Below are positions 10,820 to 23,395 of a stretch of 64,000 nucleotides of DNA, piece after piece. Every line of letters begins with the position of its first letter. The first letter of the stretch is position 1. The notes beneath the pieces are model-generated. The model did not search any database, was not told the origin of the DNA, and worked only from the letters and a program-made list of their open reading frames with translations. The stretch covers positions 744,001 to 808,000 of the forward strand of contig NC_057379.1 in NCBI RefSeq assembly GCF_016906535.1, in the 5' to 3' direction. The DNA comes from Rhizoctonia solani (lineage: Eukaryota; Basidiomycota; Agaricomycetes; Cantharellales; Ceratobasidiaceae). The position numbers were made by a program, and so were the translations under genes.

Positions 10820-13800
10820 ATGGCTCTACCAAGTCATCTCCCACTGCTTGCAACTCTTCGCATTGCCTGTGCACGCTGCCGTCTTGATTTATGCAGAAAC
10901 CTCTACTCCTCGGCTAGATTCAACAGCACTCAAGCTTCAGGCAAGAACTCATTTGCAAACACCCTTCTGTTGCCAAAGACTAGCTTTCCCTTGTGGGCCG
11001 AACCCTCTCAACGTGAGGTACCTTATCGTAAGAAGACCACAGCTGACCTTTATGAGTGGCAGGTGAGGAACAGTAAATTTATGCTAACAGATAGCTTGGA
11101 GGCTTATGCTGTTCTGTCTCTAGTGGAAGAATAGAGACCAAGCTCAGACATTCGTGCTCCACGATGGCCCTCCATACGCTAATGGGAGTTTACATTGCGG
11201 TTAGTAATATTCCCAGACTCTCCGTCATTTCATATACCCATATTGAACTCTAGGTCATGCTCTGAACAAGATTCTGAAGGATATAATCAACCGGTTTCAT
11301 GTGATGCAGGGGCACCGTGTTCAGTATGTACAAGTGGGTTCGACGCATACTCTTTGAACCACAACTGAATAATTCGTGATTAGTTACATGCCAGGATGGG
11401 ACTGCCATGGTTTGCCTATAGAGAACAAAGCATTGCAAGAATTAAAGGTCGGACCTGTCATTTAACAGTACAGTAGGTAACTAACATACGCGCTTTAGGG
11501 AGACGCCCGACAATCCTGCTGCAAAGATAGATCTGCTGCTCGTGAGGTTGCACTTAGGGAAATGGAGAAACAGAAAACGAATTTCAAGAATTCGGCATTA
11601 TGGCCGATTGGTCCTCCGATGGATGCTATCGTACCCTTGGTGAGCAGCGAATGCGAATGAGTGAGAGCCATTATTTAATACCATGCAAGACATGCATATG
11701 AGATACGCCAATTAAAGTTCTACAGAGGATGGTTGAACAAGGTGCAGTCACAATCGTCCATTACCACCACAGCATTCATAACTTCCCAATTATCTCCAAT
11801 TTCCTTCAATAGGTCTTATCACTCGCCACCACAGACCTGTGTACTGGTCGCCTTCCTCGATTTCAGCTCTGCCGAAGCGGAACTTACATATGTCGACGAT
11901 CACCGATCTCAGCTGTTCATGTCGCTTTCCCATTCAATCGTGTTCCCCGGCACTTCAGAAGATACTTCCGGCAAACGGTGGTGCCTTCGCTGATGATATG
12001 GACTACCACTCCTTGGACCGTCCCATCGAATATGGCGGTCGCGGTCAATGCGGAAATCGATTACTCCATTGCCATTTGTCAAGATGGTAGATCTTTCATC
12101 GTTGCAACGTCCCGGGCGAGGAACTGGTCAACAGCGTGCTTGGGGAGGACCCGGTATTCGTCACTCAAACATCACGGTACGTGTCTTGCATATTCGATCA
12201 AACGTGTATAGACTCATAAGTCGCCAAAAGGTGCTGAATTAGCCGGGACGACATACAAGTCTCCTTTGGAATGGCTCAGTCTCCGGTTTTACAGCCAAAC
12301 ACGTTACTGCTGACTCTGGTACCGGACTCGTGCATACAGCGCCCGCTCATGGCCCTGAGGATTACGCAGCTGGAGAGGTACCAAGCACGAGGGCGATATC
12401 TTGTGTCCGGTAGATAACGAAGGCAAATTCACCGATGCTGTTGGTGACGAGTGGGCGAGGCTCGTGGGGAAAGAGGTTCTCGGAGACGGGAATATTGAAG
12501 TGATACGGATTTGAAAGAGCAGGGCTTTTGGTTAAGAAGGAAACCATTAGACATAGGTATCCGTATGACTGGAAAACCAAGAAGCCCGTTATATTTAGGT
12601 ACGTCGATTATGATTACCTTTGGTCCTTTGGTTAAAGGTACTACAGGGCGACCTCCCAGTGGTTCACCAACTTGGACAAGATAAAGGATAAAGCTCTAGA
12701 GGCATTGAAGGATGTCAAGTTTTATCCCGAAGCCTGTGAGTAGACCGACTTATTCCCGTGGCCTAACCTAATGTTCCGTCATCAGCTCGTTCTCGCTTGG
12801 AAGCATTTGTTCGCGAACGGTCCGAATGGTGTATTTCCCGGCAGCGTACATGGGGGGTACCTATTCCTGCACTCTACGATTCGGTCACCGACGAGGCCCT
12901 TCTTACCTCCGAATCATAGAACATATCATCGGCGTTCTTTCCGAAAAGGGCGTAAACCATTGGTGGGATGGTCCAGTCGAAGATTTCATCCCTCCTCGGA
13001 GCGTGCTAATGCAAGGACCTGGAAAAAGGGTGCGGATACGATCGATGTTTGGTTCGACAGCGGGTCATCCTGGTCTCTTATCCGAGACTTGGGACTGCGA
13101 AATGGGGTGTATGCGGATGTATGCTTGGAAGGGAGCGACAGCACCGGGGGTGGTTTCAGAGTTTGTTGCTCACTGCTGTGAGCTGCGCCAAGGACGAGAA
13201 GCCCCGTGCCCTTACGGGACACTGATCACTCACGGATTCATTTTGGATGCCAAGGGCAAGAAAATGAGCAAGAGTCTGGGTAATGTCATTAGTCCGATGA
13301 GCATCATCCATGGCGGCAAGGTTTTTATTTATACGTTATTTTGTTGTTTCTAGTCTCACTTTGGGGTTCATAGGATAAGAAGAAGGAACCCGCTTATGGA
13401 GCCGATGTGTTAAGGCTTTGGGCCGCGACCGTCGAATATGGAAAGGACGTATCTCTCAGCCCCACTGTTTTGATACAGGCAGCCGAGACACTGCGCAAAA
13501 TACGGAATTCTGCGAGGTTTGTTCTTGGAAACATAGCTCTGCTGAAATCGCAATCCAGTTTCATTCGAGCATCAGGACCTTGGATTAGTGAGTTTGCAAC
13601 AAATACTTGGTTCCTTATCCTAGTTAGTTATTATTATTTGATAGCTCGAGCGTTACGTATTGCATGAGCTCCACGGGTTAGAGAAAGGCGCATTGGAGGC
13701 TTACTCAACTTATAACTTTCAGAAGAGTACGTAAACAATGACCCAGAGTTTCTCCCGATTATCCAATTGACCTCCATGTAGTTGTTCATTCGGTTTCTGC

Positions 13801-14704
13801 GTTCACAAACAACATATTGTCTTCGTTCTACTTTGACATAATGAAAGACACGCTATATGCCGATTCGCCTAGTGGGCCGAATCGGCAGAAGGCCATTGGC
13901 GTGATGTTAGAGGTGATTTGGCGCAAATGTTCCGGGTCGCTCAGCTTACCATTTTCTAGATCCTGCGCGTTCTTTGCAGCATTGTGGCGCCAATTCTCCC
14001 GCACCTGGCAGAAGAAGTTTACGCTCACCTTGATCAATCAAATTCTGGTAGCGCTTTCCAATTAGGCTGGAGGAGCGTGGTGAGTTGTCCTATGATTTGA
14101 GTTTTTTTTGAAGTTGAAACATGCATACAGCCAAGCATCTATGAAGATATGCAAGTATGGCATGATATGCAACATGTCCTTAGCATCCGCGGGATTGTTT
14201 TGGAGTCTTTGGAGAGAATCAGGCAGGAAAAGTGAGTGCGAGAGTCATGTTCTTATCGGGGAGCTAATTCTGCATTAGGTTGCTTAGAAGCGCACTTGAG
14301 GCGTGTGTAGATATCAAAGTCCCAGGGAATGGGCCTATCGCCAGCATCCTTCAGAGGGAGAGTGAGTTTAGTTTTACTTGATGAGGAGGTCCTATTAAGA
14401 TCCTGTTTCAGAAGAGACACTGGCTTCGCTTTTCATCGTTTCTGGCGTTACTTTGGGAGATGAAATTGAGGTGGAGCACCCCTGGTCGCACGCCGATAGG
14501 CAAATCATTATCGGTCAGTCATCCCAAGCGTAAACGAACATATTCTAATACCTTCATGAATTAGGCTCCGAGTCAATAAGTATTAGGATTCGCCCCTCAC
14601 TTGGTTCCAAGTGTCCAAGATGCTGGAAGTGGACTGCCAACCACTCCAAGTCTGCGCAGAACGATGTGGAAAGGTTATGTGGACGGTGTCAGGACACCAT
14701 TTGA
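10820..14704 (+). CDS. ISM1: Mitochondrial isoleucyl-tRNA synthetase, riddled with frameshifts
   Basis: Class I synthetase charging mitochondrial tRNA-Ile. The leader is a mitochondrial presequence (start 10820). Seen in order: the HIGH region in [14 protein letters not shown] (about 11160-11260), [11 protein letters not shown] (about 11390), the editing (CP1) domain with IWTTTPW (about 11995) and [11 protein letters not shown] (about 12340), the KMSKS loop in [11 protein letters not shown] (about 13255), the anticodon-binding helical domain, and a C-terminal zinc motif CPRCW...CGRC (about 14617-14690) before TGA at 14704. Exons 1-4 (10820-11062, 11124-11199, 11254-11323, 11384-11447) and everything after about 13230 splice cleanly. 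Between about 11590 and 13220 the frame breaks at least ten times, nearly always by one missing base. It is either a recent pseudogene or a badly called stretch. Confidence 0.85.
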
Positions 14705-14991
14705 TCCGCTTCCTAGTGAAGTCACTTGGCCTTTATTCTATCATCAAGCTATATATGCTTGGGCATAGCGCCAGAATCAATACTGTTGCTATCAACCGAA
14801 AAAAACCTTATCTGCACTCAATGCATAACATTTTGAGGCGCTTACTATTCGTCCGTTTTCGGTCAGAATTAGCTTACGAAAATGTGCCGGTAGAAGCTCA
14901 TTGACGCCATAGCTGATCAGTCACGGGGGCACCTGATGGAAATAAAAGGCAAGTATGCTCACGAGAGGAATTATAACTTGCGTCCTCTGCC

Positions 14992-17483
14992 ATGTCTCTA
15001 AACTCCGATGGAACGTTTTCATCCCTCCTCCCGCCGATCTCTGATTCTTGTTCGCCTCCTACTGATGTATCAATTCCTCAGTTTTTCCTTGACTCCACTC
15101 ACCCTCTAAGACCCATTCGAAGCTCGGATAGTCCCTGGTTTATTGAAGATGAAACCGGACGTACTATAGGGTTTGAAGAGGTTCGGTCACGAACTTGGGG
15201 TCTAGCGAATGGTGTACGAGGGAGGTGGCCAAGCATTCGTAAGCCTAATGTTCTTATTCTTCGTTTGCAGTAGTGAAGCACTCACAATTCAAACCAATAG
15301 TTGAGGATGATGTTGGTACGTATGATCAAAGTTGTCAGCTAGAAATGCATTGATCATATGTCATAGTTTGTATATATTCTCCGAATAACGTTGATTTTAT
15401 GGCCGTTGTATGGGGAGCACACCGACTGTCATTAACAGTTTCATGCGCCAACCCGGCCTATACCAAAGATGAGCTTGTTTATCAATTGAAGGTAAAGTTT
15501 CTCACGTGCGATCACTTAAATATTACTGATTCAAGATTTATTTCAGGCGACTAAATCCAAATTATTGTTCGCTCATCCTTTTAATATCAAAATCGCGCTG
15601 GAAGCGGCTAAAGAAGTTGGCCTGGAGACTAGTCAGATAATCACACTTTTGACCCCCGATAAAGAGCTGAACAAGCGCACTTATGGGGTTTTGAATATTG
15701 ATCAATTGATAAATGGTGAGCTATGCTTGAATTGACATTATGCTAAATACACTTAGTCTTAATCCCAGAGGGCCTGACATCTCGAGAGAATTTTAAAGAA
15801 AGGAAGCTTGGTCCAGGAGAGAATAAAACAAAAGTCGCTTTTTACTCCTTCTCGAGGTTCGATGCAAGGACACTGACAGGAGAACACTAATCTAATCGGC
15901 ATTTTAGTGGAACCACCGGCAAACCTAAGGCGGTTGCCATCCCGCACCAGGCTGTCATAGCAAATGTAATCCAAAACGCTGCATTTGTCAGGCTCAATGA
16001 TCCGACGCTTCCATTGGAGAAGGCTCGTTACAGAAAGGGAGACGTTAATTTGGGGGTGTTGCCCATGTTTCGTGAGCATATAGCCCATGTTCACGCTAAA
16101 TTTAACTAACTCTTTTAAAGATATCTATGGCCTAGTGTTTGTCGTACGTCCCATAATTTTTGTCCAGACTATCAAAAGAGGAAACCCCCAACTTCCCTCC
16201 AGACACATTTTGGCCTATTTGCTGGGTTGCCCATGGTTGTTATCCCAAAATTCAATTTCGTAGATATGCTTAAGAGTATCGTCAATTATCGCATTACCCA
16301 TTTATCGTGAGTAGTGGCACTCTCACTCAACAGAGCCTTCAAGACTCACCCATTGTAGCTTGGTCCCACCTCAGGTCGTTCTTTTCTGCAAGCATCCAGC
16401 AACCCATCAATTTGACCTTTCTCATTGCCACTTTGCATTGGTTGGTGCGGCACCCGTTTCCGCAGAACTAAGCGACCAATTCAAGCGGACTTTGCCCAAC
16501 ATTCATTTTGGGCAAGCTTACGGTTTGTTATCTACTTTGAAAGCGATGGTGGACTTTCCTTACATACTTGACACTTTAGGTATGACCGAAACATGTAAGT
16601 AAACCAGTTTTAACAACCCGAGTACACAGATGAACTGACGGAACCAAGCTACAATTGTTACAATGATCCCGCTAGAACATGCGCCCGGTCCAGGTGGAGT
16701 CGCTGGAAGTGCTGGAAGACTTATTCAGAATACTACGGCAAAAGTGGTCAAACCTGATGGAAGTCTTGCCGGATATGACGAGCCAGGCGAAATGGTTGTG
16801 ACAGGTCCACAAATGACTCTTCGATACGAAGGAAATGAAGCAGCGTAAGTCGCAACTCATTTACTGGGACAGTTGGATTGACGAGGTTTGTCAATAACGC
16901 AATTGATAGCACTAAAGAAACTTATGTAGATGGCTGGGTGCATACTGGAGATGAGGTTATCATTAATAAAGCCGGAGACGTTTTCATAGTCGACAGGCTG
17001 AAAGAACTCATCAAGGTGCGGGGATTCCAGGTTGCCCCTGCGGAACTGGAAGGCTTTCTACTGGATCATCCTTGGATCGACGACGCAGGTGTCATCGGGT
17101 TTCCTGACGAATTCTCAGGAGAGCTACCACTCGCGTTTGTAGTTCTTTCTGAAGAAGGGAAGAAAAGCGGCAAGGACGAACTCGTCATAAGAAAGAGATC
17201 GCTCGAGTGAGACTTTTTATTCAATACTTTTCTTCTTCTAATCATGATGGCTTGAATAGTTTGTGTCAGATAAAAAGATCAAGTATAAATGGCTCGAAGC
17301 AGGCGTGGTGTTCATCGATGCGATACCAAAGAACCCCAGCGGAAAGATACTGGTATGTCGATTGTCAGCTTTTTGGACACTGAACATAAACGTTCTTGGC
17401 AACAGCGCCGTACCTTGCGAGATAAAGCTAAAGGGCTCACGCCAGCCAAGAGAGGTCTACAACAACGATGCTCCAAGCTCTAA
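14992..17483 (+). CDS. AMP-binding acyl/aryl-CoA ligase (4-coumarate-CoA ligase-like) with peroxisomal signal
   Basis: ANL-superfamily enzyme that adenylates a carboxylic acid and transfers it to CoA. Many short exons splice in frame, including a 15 nt microexon at 15301-15315. Visible motifs: the P-loop FSSGTTGKPKAV (split by an intron near 15856), GAAPVSAEL, the A5-type YGMTET motif (reached by splicing near 16500-16590), the A7-type DGWVHTGDE (about 16930), IVDRLKELIKVRGFQV (about 16990), and the catalytic lysine in PKNPSGKIL (about 17330). The last residues are SKL, a classical PTS1, so import into peroxisomes is likely. Substrate cannot be read from sequence; fatty, coumaric or related aryl acids are all possible. 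The frame appears intact throughout, in contrast to the IleRS just upstream. Confidence 0.85.
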
Positions 17484-17655
17484 GGGGGTAGTATTTCAGC
17501 CTTGTGCGGTGTTCTCAGCCTTCCGATTTCATTCTTGCACGATGTTAGGCTCAGTGAAATCGTGATGAATAATAGTATACTGCTGTCCATTATATTTCAA
17601 GACATTCAAAATGTATCCAGGGCAACATGTCTGCTAACTCGCTGCCGTAGGCCGA

Positions 17656-18214
17656 TTATGTATCCTCAATATTAATCTCTCCTGAACTCGATTGCTCCTG
17701 ACTACGCTGGTTTCCCTCGGCGTGCATTTTATGCGCTTCATATTGACCAGTCGCAAATTCCTAACAAAGTCGCGGATCGTTAGGCCGGGCTAATAGAAAG
17801 AAATATGTTCTCACTCACAAATATAGCACCGGGAATCCCCTTGAGCCCTTCCTGTGTAGCCTCTGCCAGCATTTGGGCTGGCCTCAGGAACGGGTTCGTC
17901 TTGTCTTCGCCTTCGTCTCGGTTGGCGATCGGGTTCCCAACTGATTCTACAGCATCACGCCCTCCACCAGAATTGAATTCGGCAGCAGCACGCCCGACAC
18001 CTTCAGCTGCATTATTGAAGTGGTTCATAGCATTCCTCCCAGCCTCGGTATGAAGTCCTCTAGCATCTGCCTCACTGGCATCGTATCTATTAGATTAAAA
18101 TAGCTCGTTCGATCAGCCAAAAACATCATCTGAAAGATTTTCACCAACTAACCCGACATTGCGGCGGGTGTCGTTGTCACCAGAGCTATAATCATTGCCA
18201 TAGTTGTAAGACAT
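17656..18214 (-). CDS. Small hydrophilic conserved-looking protein
   Basis: Three exons read on the minus strand: 18214-18153, 18086-17819 and 17760-17656. All are in phase with GT-AG introns of about 60 nt, giving 144 aa. The protein is polar and Asn/Gly/Glu/Ala-rich, starting MSYNYGNDYSSGDNDTRR. It has a helical middle (EAGRNAMNHFNNAAEGVG) and a tail containing ATGQYEAHKMHAEGN. There is no signal peptide, membrane span or catalytic motif that I can see. It resembles small stress-type hydrophilic proteins in composition, but I do not recognise a family and assign no role. Confidence 0.65.
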
Positions 18215-19169
18215 GTTGCGCGTTGTGGAAGTAAAGGATAAGGGTAGTTGGAGGGCTTTTGCACCTGTACACTGACGTCATGACAGCAAGCTGAGCTAAG
18301 CCAAATTAGCGCTGATTGGTCTGGTATCAAATAAACCTTGTGCACTCCAAGTTAAACTTCCTCCACTAGAATGCCATAAACAAGGCAACTCTTTCACTCG
18401 AGTAAATACCCAGGACGTCCGGATCCCTCCATACAATTAGAGCCGGCACAAGGAGGTATTCCATGCTCACTCGAACTCCAAATAAGAGCCGGCTGCAGAA
18501 TTGGCGTGACCACAGAAGCTGCCAGGCTCATGGTGCGACATAGCACTTGGTTCTACTTTTCAATGAAGCACATTGCCTTTAGGCTGGGTATACTCATCTA
18601 GGCACTCGGATAACCTGGCTTTTATCCCACTGGCTTATTAACGACAGCTGTCGCGTGTCAACCGTAAGAAGGCTATTGGACTTTATTCCAACCTCACAGC
18701 CTTCTATATTCATGTTTTGGCAGGAAGGCTGTAAATAACCTCGCGAACTCATAGCATGGATACTTGTATCGGCCATACTCCATCTATATGGGTTTGCTGA
18801 AATAAAGGAACAATGTGTAGGGCACAATAGCTCATTGGCGATGATGAGCCTATCTCTATTGGCCCTAATCTGTGTAGTCTGATAGCAATCTAGACTAATT
18901 ACCAGTTGCTGGGAACTACCAGGCCACTATCTCTCGCCGGAAACTATTTTAGGAGTCATTAATCGGCCAGTTCCATCGACATATCAAAGACATCGGCCTC
19001 GCTCAATTAGCCAGGTATGCTATCGTTTTCTAATTATATTCAGTGCGCGATTCTACAAGCGACGGATCCCATCCGTTGCCTTCGGCTCATAGCGAACTCT
19101 TAAGCAGCCAGTTCAACAATTAAAATTCTTTGATTATCAAGCAGCAGACGTCGGTAAGTGATACCACCC
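18215..19169. other. Intergenic stretch
   Basis: No supported gene. Only short open frames without family resemblance are present. Confidence 0.4.
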
Positions 19170-19486
19170 TCATCCCTGCCTTTGCCGGTCAGTTGATGAA
19201 ACCCATCATAGGCTACGTCCCGCCTTCCTTCTGCCACTATGTTGAAAACATTGGAAACACGACCTTGAAGTATCTCGATATCTTCAAGACCGATGTATAC
19301 CAAGATACAGTCTCAACCAATGGCTCACATTGACTCCGCCTGATATGGTCAAGGTAAGTAAATATTCGAAAAATCAATAGAAACCTCCTGAATGCATATC
19401 GACAGGCACACTTACAACTCGATGACGAGACCATCTCGCAGCTGCAAAAAGTTAAGCCGGTAATAGTAGGGCCTGGTGAATGGTGA
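19170..19486 (+). pseudogene. Oxalate decarboxylase (bicupin) C-terminal remnant
   Basis: The segment reads IGYVPPSFCHYVENIGNTT, then LKYLDIFKTDVYQD, which is the end of the second cupin of fungal oxalate decarboxylases. The frame then slips by one base (near 19310) into a segment rich in LTPPDMVK. A GTAAGT intron and a final exon follow (HLQLDDETISQLQKVKP), ending at TGA 19484-19486. The first cupin and most of the second, including the main metal-binding His cluster, are absent upstream. It is therefore a truncated gene relic. An intact paralogue elsewhere is expected but not visible here. Confidence 0.6.
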
Positions 19487-19895
19487 TTCTAGGAAAACGA
19501 CTGCGCGGATATCCAAATATAGACCACCTATAGATATACACATAGCATACTACGATTAATTAGAACATTAACCACCGCCTTGAATGTGTAATATCCAAGC
19601 TCCCCACCAATACATATCATCTGTTCCCTAGTTATGACACACGCTTGTAAAATGATTGTGTGACGGCAAGGGTCATACAGGCGGTCAGGATCTCATGACC
19701 CCGCCGTTTTTATCCACTCGAATTTCAGATTTCAACCTCTATCAAATTGCACACAGCTCTTATTTTATCACTCAGACCAAGCACAGGATAAACACGAATA
19801 GTCATAATTGATAAAATAACGACATGCCACCACGGCTGGGGAGACTCTATCATACTATGGTAAAACGAATGGAGACCGGATGTCAAATAGGAGCC
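19487..19895. other. Intergenic stretch
   Basis: No supported gene. It is the 3' flank of both the cupin relic and the PriA-like gene. Confidence 0.4.
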
Positions 19896-21579
19896 TCAAA
19901 GCATAGTTGCATGACGGATGTGGTTCCTCTTCTTCGCAACGCAATGCGCACCAACGTCAAGGCCACCTCGGGCGAACCCATCTCCGCGAATGGCGAGTTC
20001 ATGACCACCAGCGCATGACTTAACGACACACTGTCCCTTGATACACTGTACTTCGTTGGTGCCCTCCAGAGAAGAGCAATCGTTATCGCATCCACCGCAA
20101 GTTCTAGCGGAAGTGTTAATCAGAAATCAAAACACCAAGATAAAATACGTACTCGAGCGAATTCAAAATGTCAACGCATTCGAATCCGCCACGCCCAAAC
20201 TTGACCTCACAACGAGTCGTCCCGTATGGGCATGTCGATGTGGTGCTTCGCGTCATCGCACCGCTCGGAGTGCTTCCAGAAGTAGCGGCTATGAAACCAA
20301 ACACTTCATCAACCACTATTTCTAACGACACACGCATACATACGGCAACTTCCTGGGGATTGGGTTCGTGATTGCGAGCAAGTCTGAGCCGGCCGCTGCT
20401 GGCCACTAGACGAAAAACACATAAACTTAGTGCCTATGAGGTTATATATGGAAAAAGGTCTTACTATAAGCCCGTATATATCATACATTTGTCTTTACTA
20501 TCGCTTCCTACCGGTCCAGTGACCGAAAAGACTGAACTTCCCCGATGTTTGGGCATCGCTCGCAGTTGGTATGCGTGTCTGTGATATTTCTCAGTGAGTT
20601 CCAAAAAAAATACATCATAGTCGCTCGCAGCCTACTGTTTCCTTGACTAAACCATCCAGCACAACAATTGCAACACGAAGTGTTCCCATAACTAATAGTC
20701 GTCAAATTTAGTCGTAGTACTCAAGGTTTTACCCGTAGATGCCATACCTGTTATTGAAAGTACCAGCAGGGCAATCCTTACACCTCTGGCCAGCTCCAGG
20801 AGTGTCAGCATACGTACCAGGATCACAGGGTTTGGGATCACATGTTGTTTGAGCGTTACAATACATGCCGGCAGGGCTAAGTCAACGGTTGGTCAGCATT
20901 TACCAAACCCGTAGCAGAGTAAAGCCTCACCAAATAGTACAAGTGGTCGATCTACCCTTGGAGTAGTAGCCTTCTCCACACATAGTTTGGCCAGTCGCGC
21001 CAGTTCCGTCGGCGTTCCCACCGCTAGGCCTGAATCCACATTGTATGGCCTTGCACTCATTCTCTCGTTGACTGGTTGTCTCTGGGTATGGCATTGAGAG
21101 TTACCGAATCGCGATACTTTACAGGAACACTTACGGTCATTGTATGTACCTGCTGGGCAAGCATTCCTATCCCCATTGCCTAGAATAGCGAGACACTCAG
21201 ATATCAGGTAGAAATAATCAAGAAAATACGTACCAGAGCAGTAATACCCCTGTCCGCAACTCCGACAAGTTCCGCTGACTGAGTACTGGCCTGCATGTAA
21301 TATTAGCTTCGATATCTATTCTGGACCGAGTCATGACCTACCAGGCTGGCAGGCACGGCGCCAGAGGGATGGTCCAGGAATCGACCCCGAATGTGGGGGA
21401 TTGACCGGAAGCCTATTACCGGAAAAATAATCACGAACCAATGAGCCTAACTCCTAACTAAACAAAATGGACAGCTTACATAGGATGTCCATCGCCTCCG
21501 CTAGGCTTTCCGGTCACACAAATGGCATGACGGAAGCCAGGGCGAGACTGGCGAGCGCGACAGCAGTGATTCGTAGCAT
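19896..21579 (-). CDS. PriA-like cysteine-rich secreted protein
   Basis: Minus-strand, at least nine short exons. A signal peptide starts at ATG 21579 (MLRITAVALASLALAS). Cysteine-rich modules follow in order: YSVSGTCRSCGQGYYC (about 21290-21240), GNGDRNACPAGTYNDR (about 21170), CKAIQCGFRPSGGNADG (about 21050-21000), PAGMYCNAQTTC (about 20870), KDCPAGTFNN (about 20760), CCNCCAGWFSQ (about 20660), CPYGTTRCEVKFGRGGF (about 20230-20190) and CGGCDNDCSSLEG (about 20090). The closing CIKGQCVVKSC lies near 20040. This is the layout of Lentinula PriA-type proteins, of unknown biochemical function, expressed in fruiting or secreted. Just after the signal peptide the frame is off by one base, as elsewhere in this window. 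The C-terminal 30 residues diverge from the family. TGA is at 19896-19898. Confidence 0.7.
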
Positions 21580-21701
21580 GTCGTGAGTGTTAAAGAGAAA
21601 AAAGAGAAGAAGACTGTGTAAGAGTGTGCAAGTAAAGAGAGTGGGTGGGTATGTCGAAACTGTGGTTGTTGAATGAGGGAAGAGCGAGGCAGCTGGGGGT
21701 G

Positions 21702-21708
21702 TTATATA
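21702..21708 (-). promoter_or_regulatory. TATA box of the PriA-like gene
   Basis: On the minus strand the sequence reads TATATAA about 125 bp upstream of the ATG at 21579. This is a typical distance for a strongly expressed secreted-protein gene. Confidence 0.5.
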
Positions 21709-22377
21709 CCCTTGACATAGGGAGAAATCCAGACCTCCGAGGATGGTCTCCCCCTATCGAGGTCTCGGGACTTGCTCGATTTAGTACTGTATAATGCGTA
21801 TTGAATAGATTGTTGGTTTCGATTTTCTCATATACTCATATCGGATGCCAAATAACTCTCCGAGTCCTTTGATAAACGCAAGGTGTGTATAATTACGAAG
21901 AGATTCATGATGGAGAACTTGGATATGAGGACGTTAGCATTCGCTGAGCATTCATCTATATTACATAGCTTTCGACGTCACGTGCATCAGAATATTGGGT
22001 GGCTCGTGGCTAGGCCTAGTTCTGGGTTGGTCAAATTTCTCCAAGTTACTTTTAGCCGGAGGCGTATATTAATCCTATCTAACCTACCCCGTGATATAAC
22101 ATCTCTTTTTTTGTTGTTATGCGACATGCATCCTACCCTTGATGTGCAGTTTCACGCTCCCTTCATATATATAATATTCTATAAAGTCCCAACAAGGTTT
22201 TTCTCTTTGCTACGGGAACTGCTAGCTGTATTATAAGCTAGTAATTTTTAGAGGGGATGCCGCACGAGTTATCTAGACGGATCACCCGAACCCCCATCAT
22301 CCGATCCGGCGCACTCAAAGAGCGCTTAACCATCCGCTTCTCGCTATCTCGGCATACCACCACCAACCATACCGAAA
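21709..22377. other. Divergent intergenic region
   Basis: No supported gene. It separates the minus-strand PriA-like gene from the plus-strand methyltransferase and is AT-rich in its middle. Confidence 0.4.
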
Positions 22378-23202
22378 ATGCCCCTCCCGTTCCCATTGGA
22401 AATTATCCCTCATTACATCCAAGTTGTTCAACTCGGACTCGTACCTACTCTCCGTGACATCCTCTCCCAGCCTTCTCTCTTGCTCAACCCACCCCGCGTC
22501 TCGCAATTATTCTTCTCCCACGTATGGCTTATTCTAGGTCCCAACATCGATTCAAATAATCGTTCTACGAAGCATGAGTTATTGTATCCTCATGCGTCGG
22601 GTGTGGTAATTGACATTGGAGCCGGCCACGGACACACGATGCAATACCTCGATCGGAAAAGGGTAACCCGCTACGTGGCTATTGAGCCAAACCCGTACAT
22701 GCACCAACAGATCTATAAAATGGCCGAAAAATGTGGGTTTAGCATTGAAAAGGGAGAGGTTGTTGTCCTTGGATGCGGAGCAGAGGATATAGAAACGATC
22801 AGAGAGGCAGTGGGGGAGACCGGAAAGGCCGATACGGTTGTTTCTATTTTGAGCTTGTGCTCGGTTAGAGATGCGAAACAGATTTTAGGAAGGTTGTTAA
22901 ATGAGGTGGTCCGATCTGGAGGCGAGGTATTATGGTATGAACATGTCAAGAATCCATTGGCCAGCGTGAGGTAAGATATACAAAAGTAATGCGATGAGAC
23001 CCGCTTACACAAAAGCAGCTTCTGGCAAACGGTTTTCAGCCCCATTTGGGGTCTTGCATTTGACGGATGCCGGATGTGCCAGGATACAGTCGGAATACTC
23101 TTGACAGCAACTAAATGGGGAGAGACTTTTGTATGGGACATTCCAGGACAAGAAGGGAGAAGCTTAATGTTTCATCAAGCCGGGCGATTTGTTAAAGCTT
23201 AG
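22378..23202 (+). CDS. METTL7-like SAM-dependent methyltransferase
   Basis: Two exons, 22378-22970 and 23019-23202, in phase, giving 258 aa. A hydrophobic N-terminus (about residues 1-35) may anchor it to a membrane, as in METTL7 proteins of the ER and lipid droplets. The SAM-binding motif I is VVIDIGAGHGHTMQYLD, followed by VAIEPNPYMH (acidic residue binding the ribose). The later strand region reads GGEVLWYEHVKNP. The C-terminal part (SFWQTVFSPIWGLAFDGC) matches the conserved Trp/Pro/Cys segment of the METTL7 family. Human members methylate thiols; the substrate here is unknown. The frame is intact. Confidence 0.8.
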
Positions 23203-23395
23203 TTATAATTCTGTCATAGTTAACTATGTTCTGTCAACAAGCCAGATTCGTGAGATCTCGACACGTGACCAGTCGGATGATCAGGGTGTGCTCAGGGATC
23301 CGCACCCCGCAGATCTTTTACACTCTGTCGAATACCGGGCAAACACGGACAGAGGCTGGTCCTGGAACGGAAAAGCAAAGTCGTAACGAGACGAC

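Noticed and set aside
18594..19080. Short minus-strand frames between the small protein and the cupin relic
   Set aside because: No start context, splicing or motif supports them.
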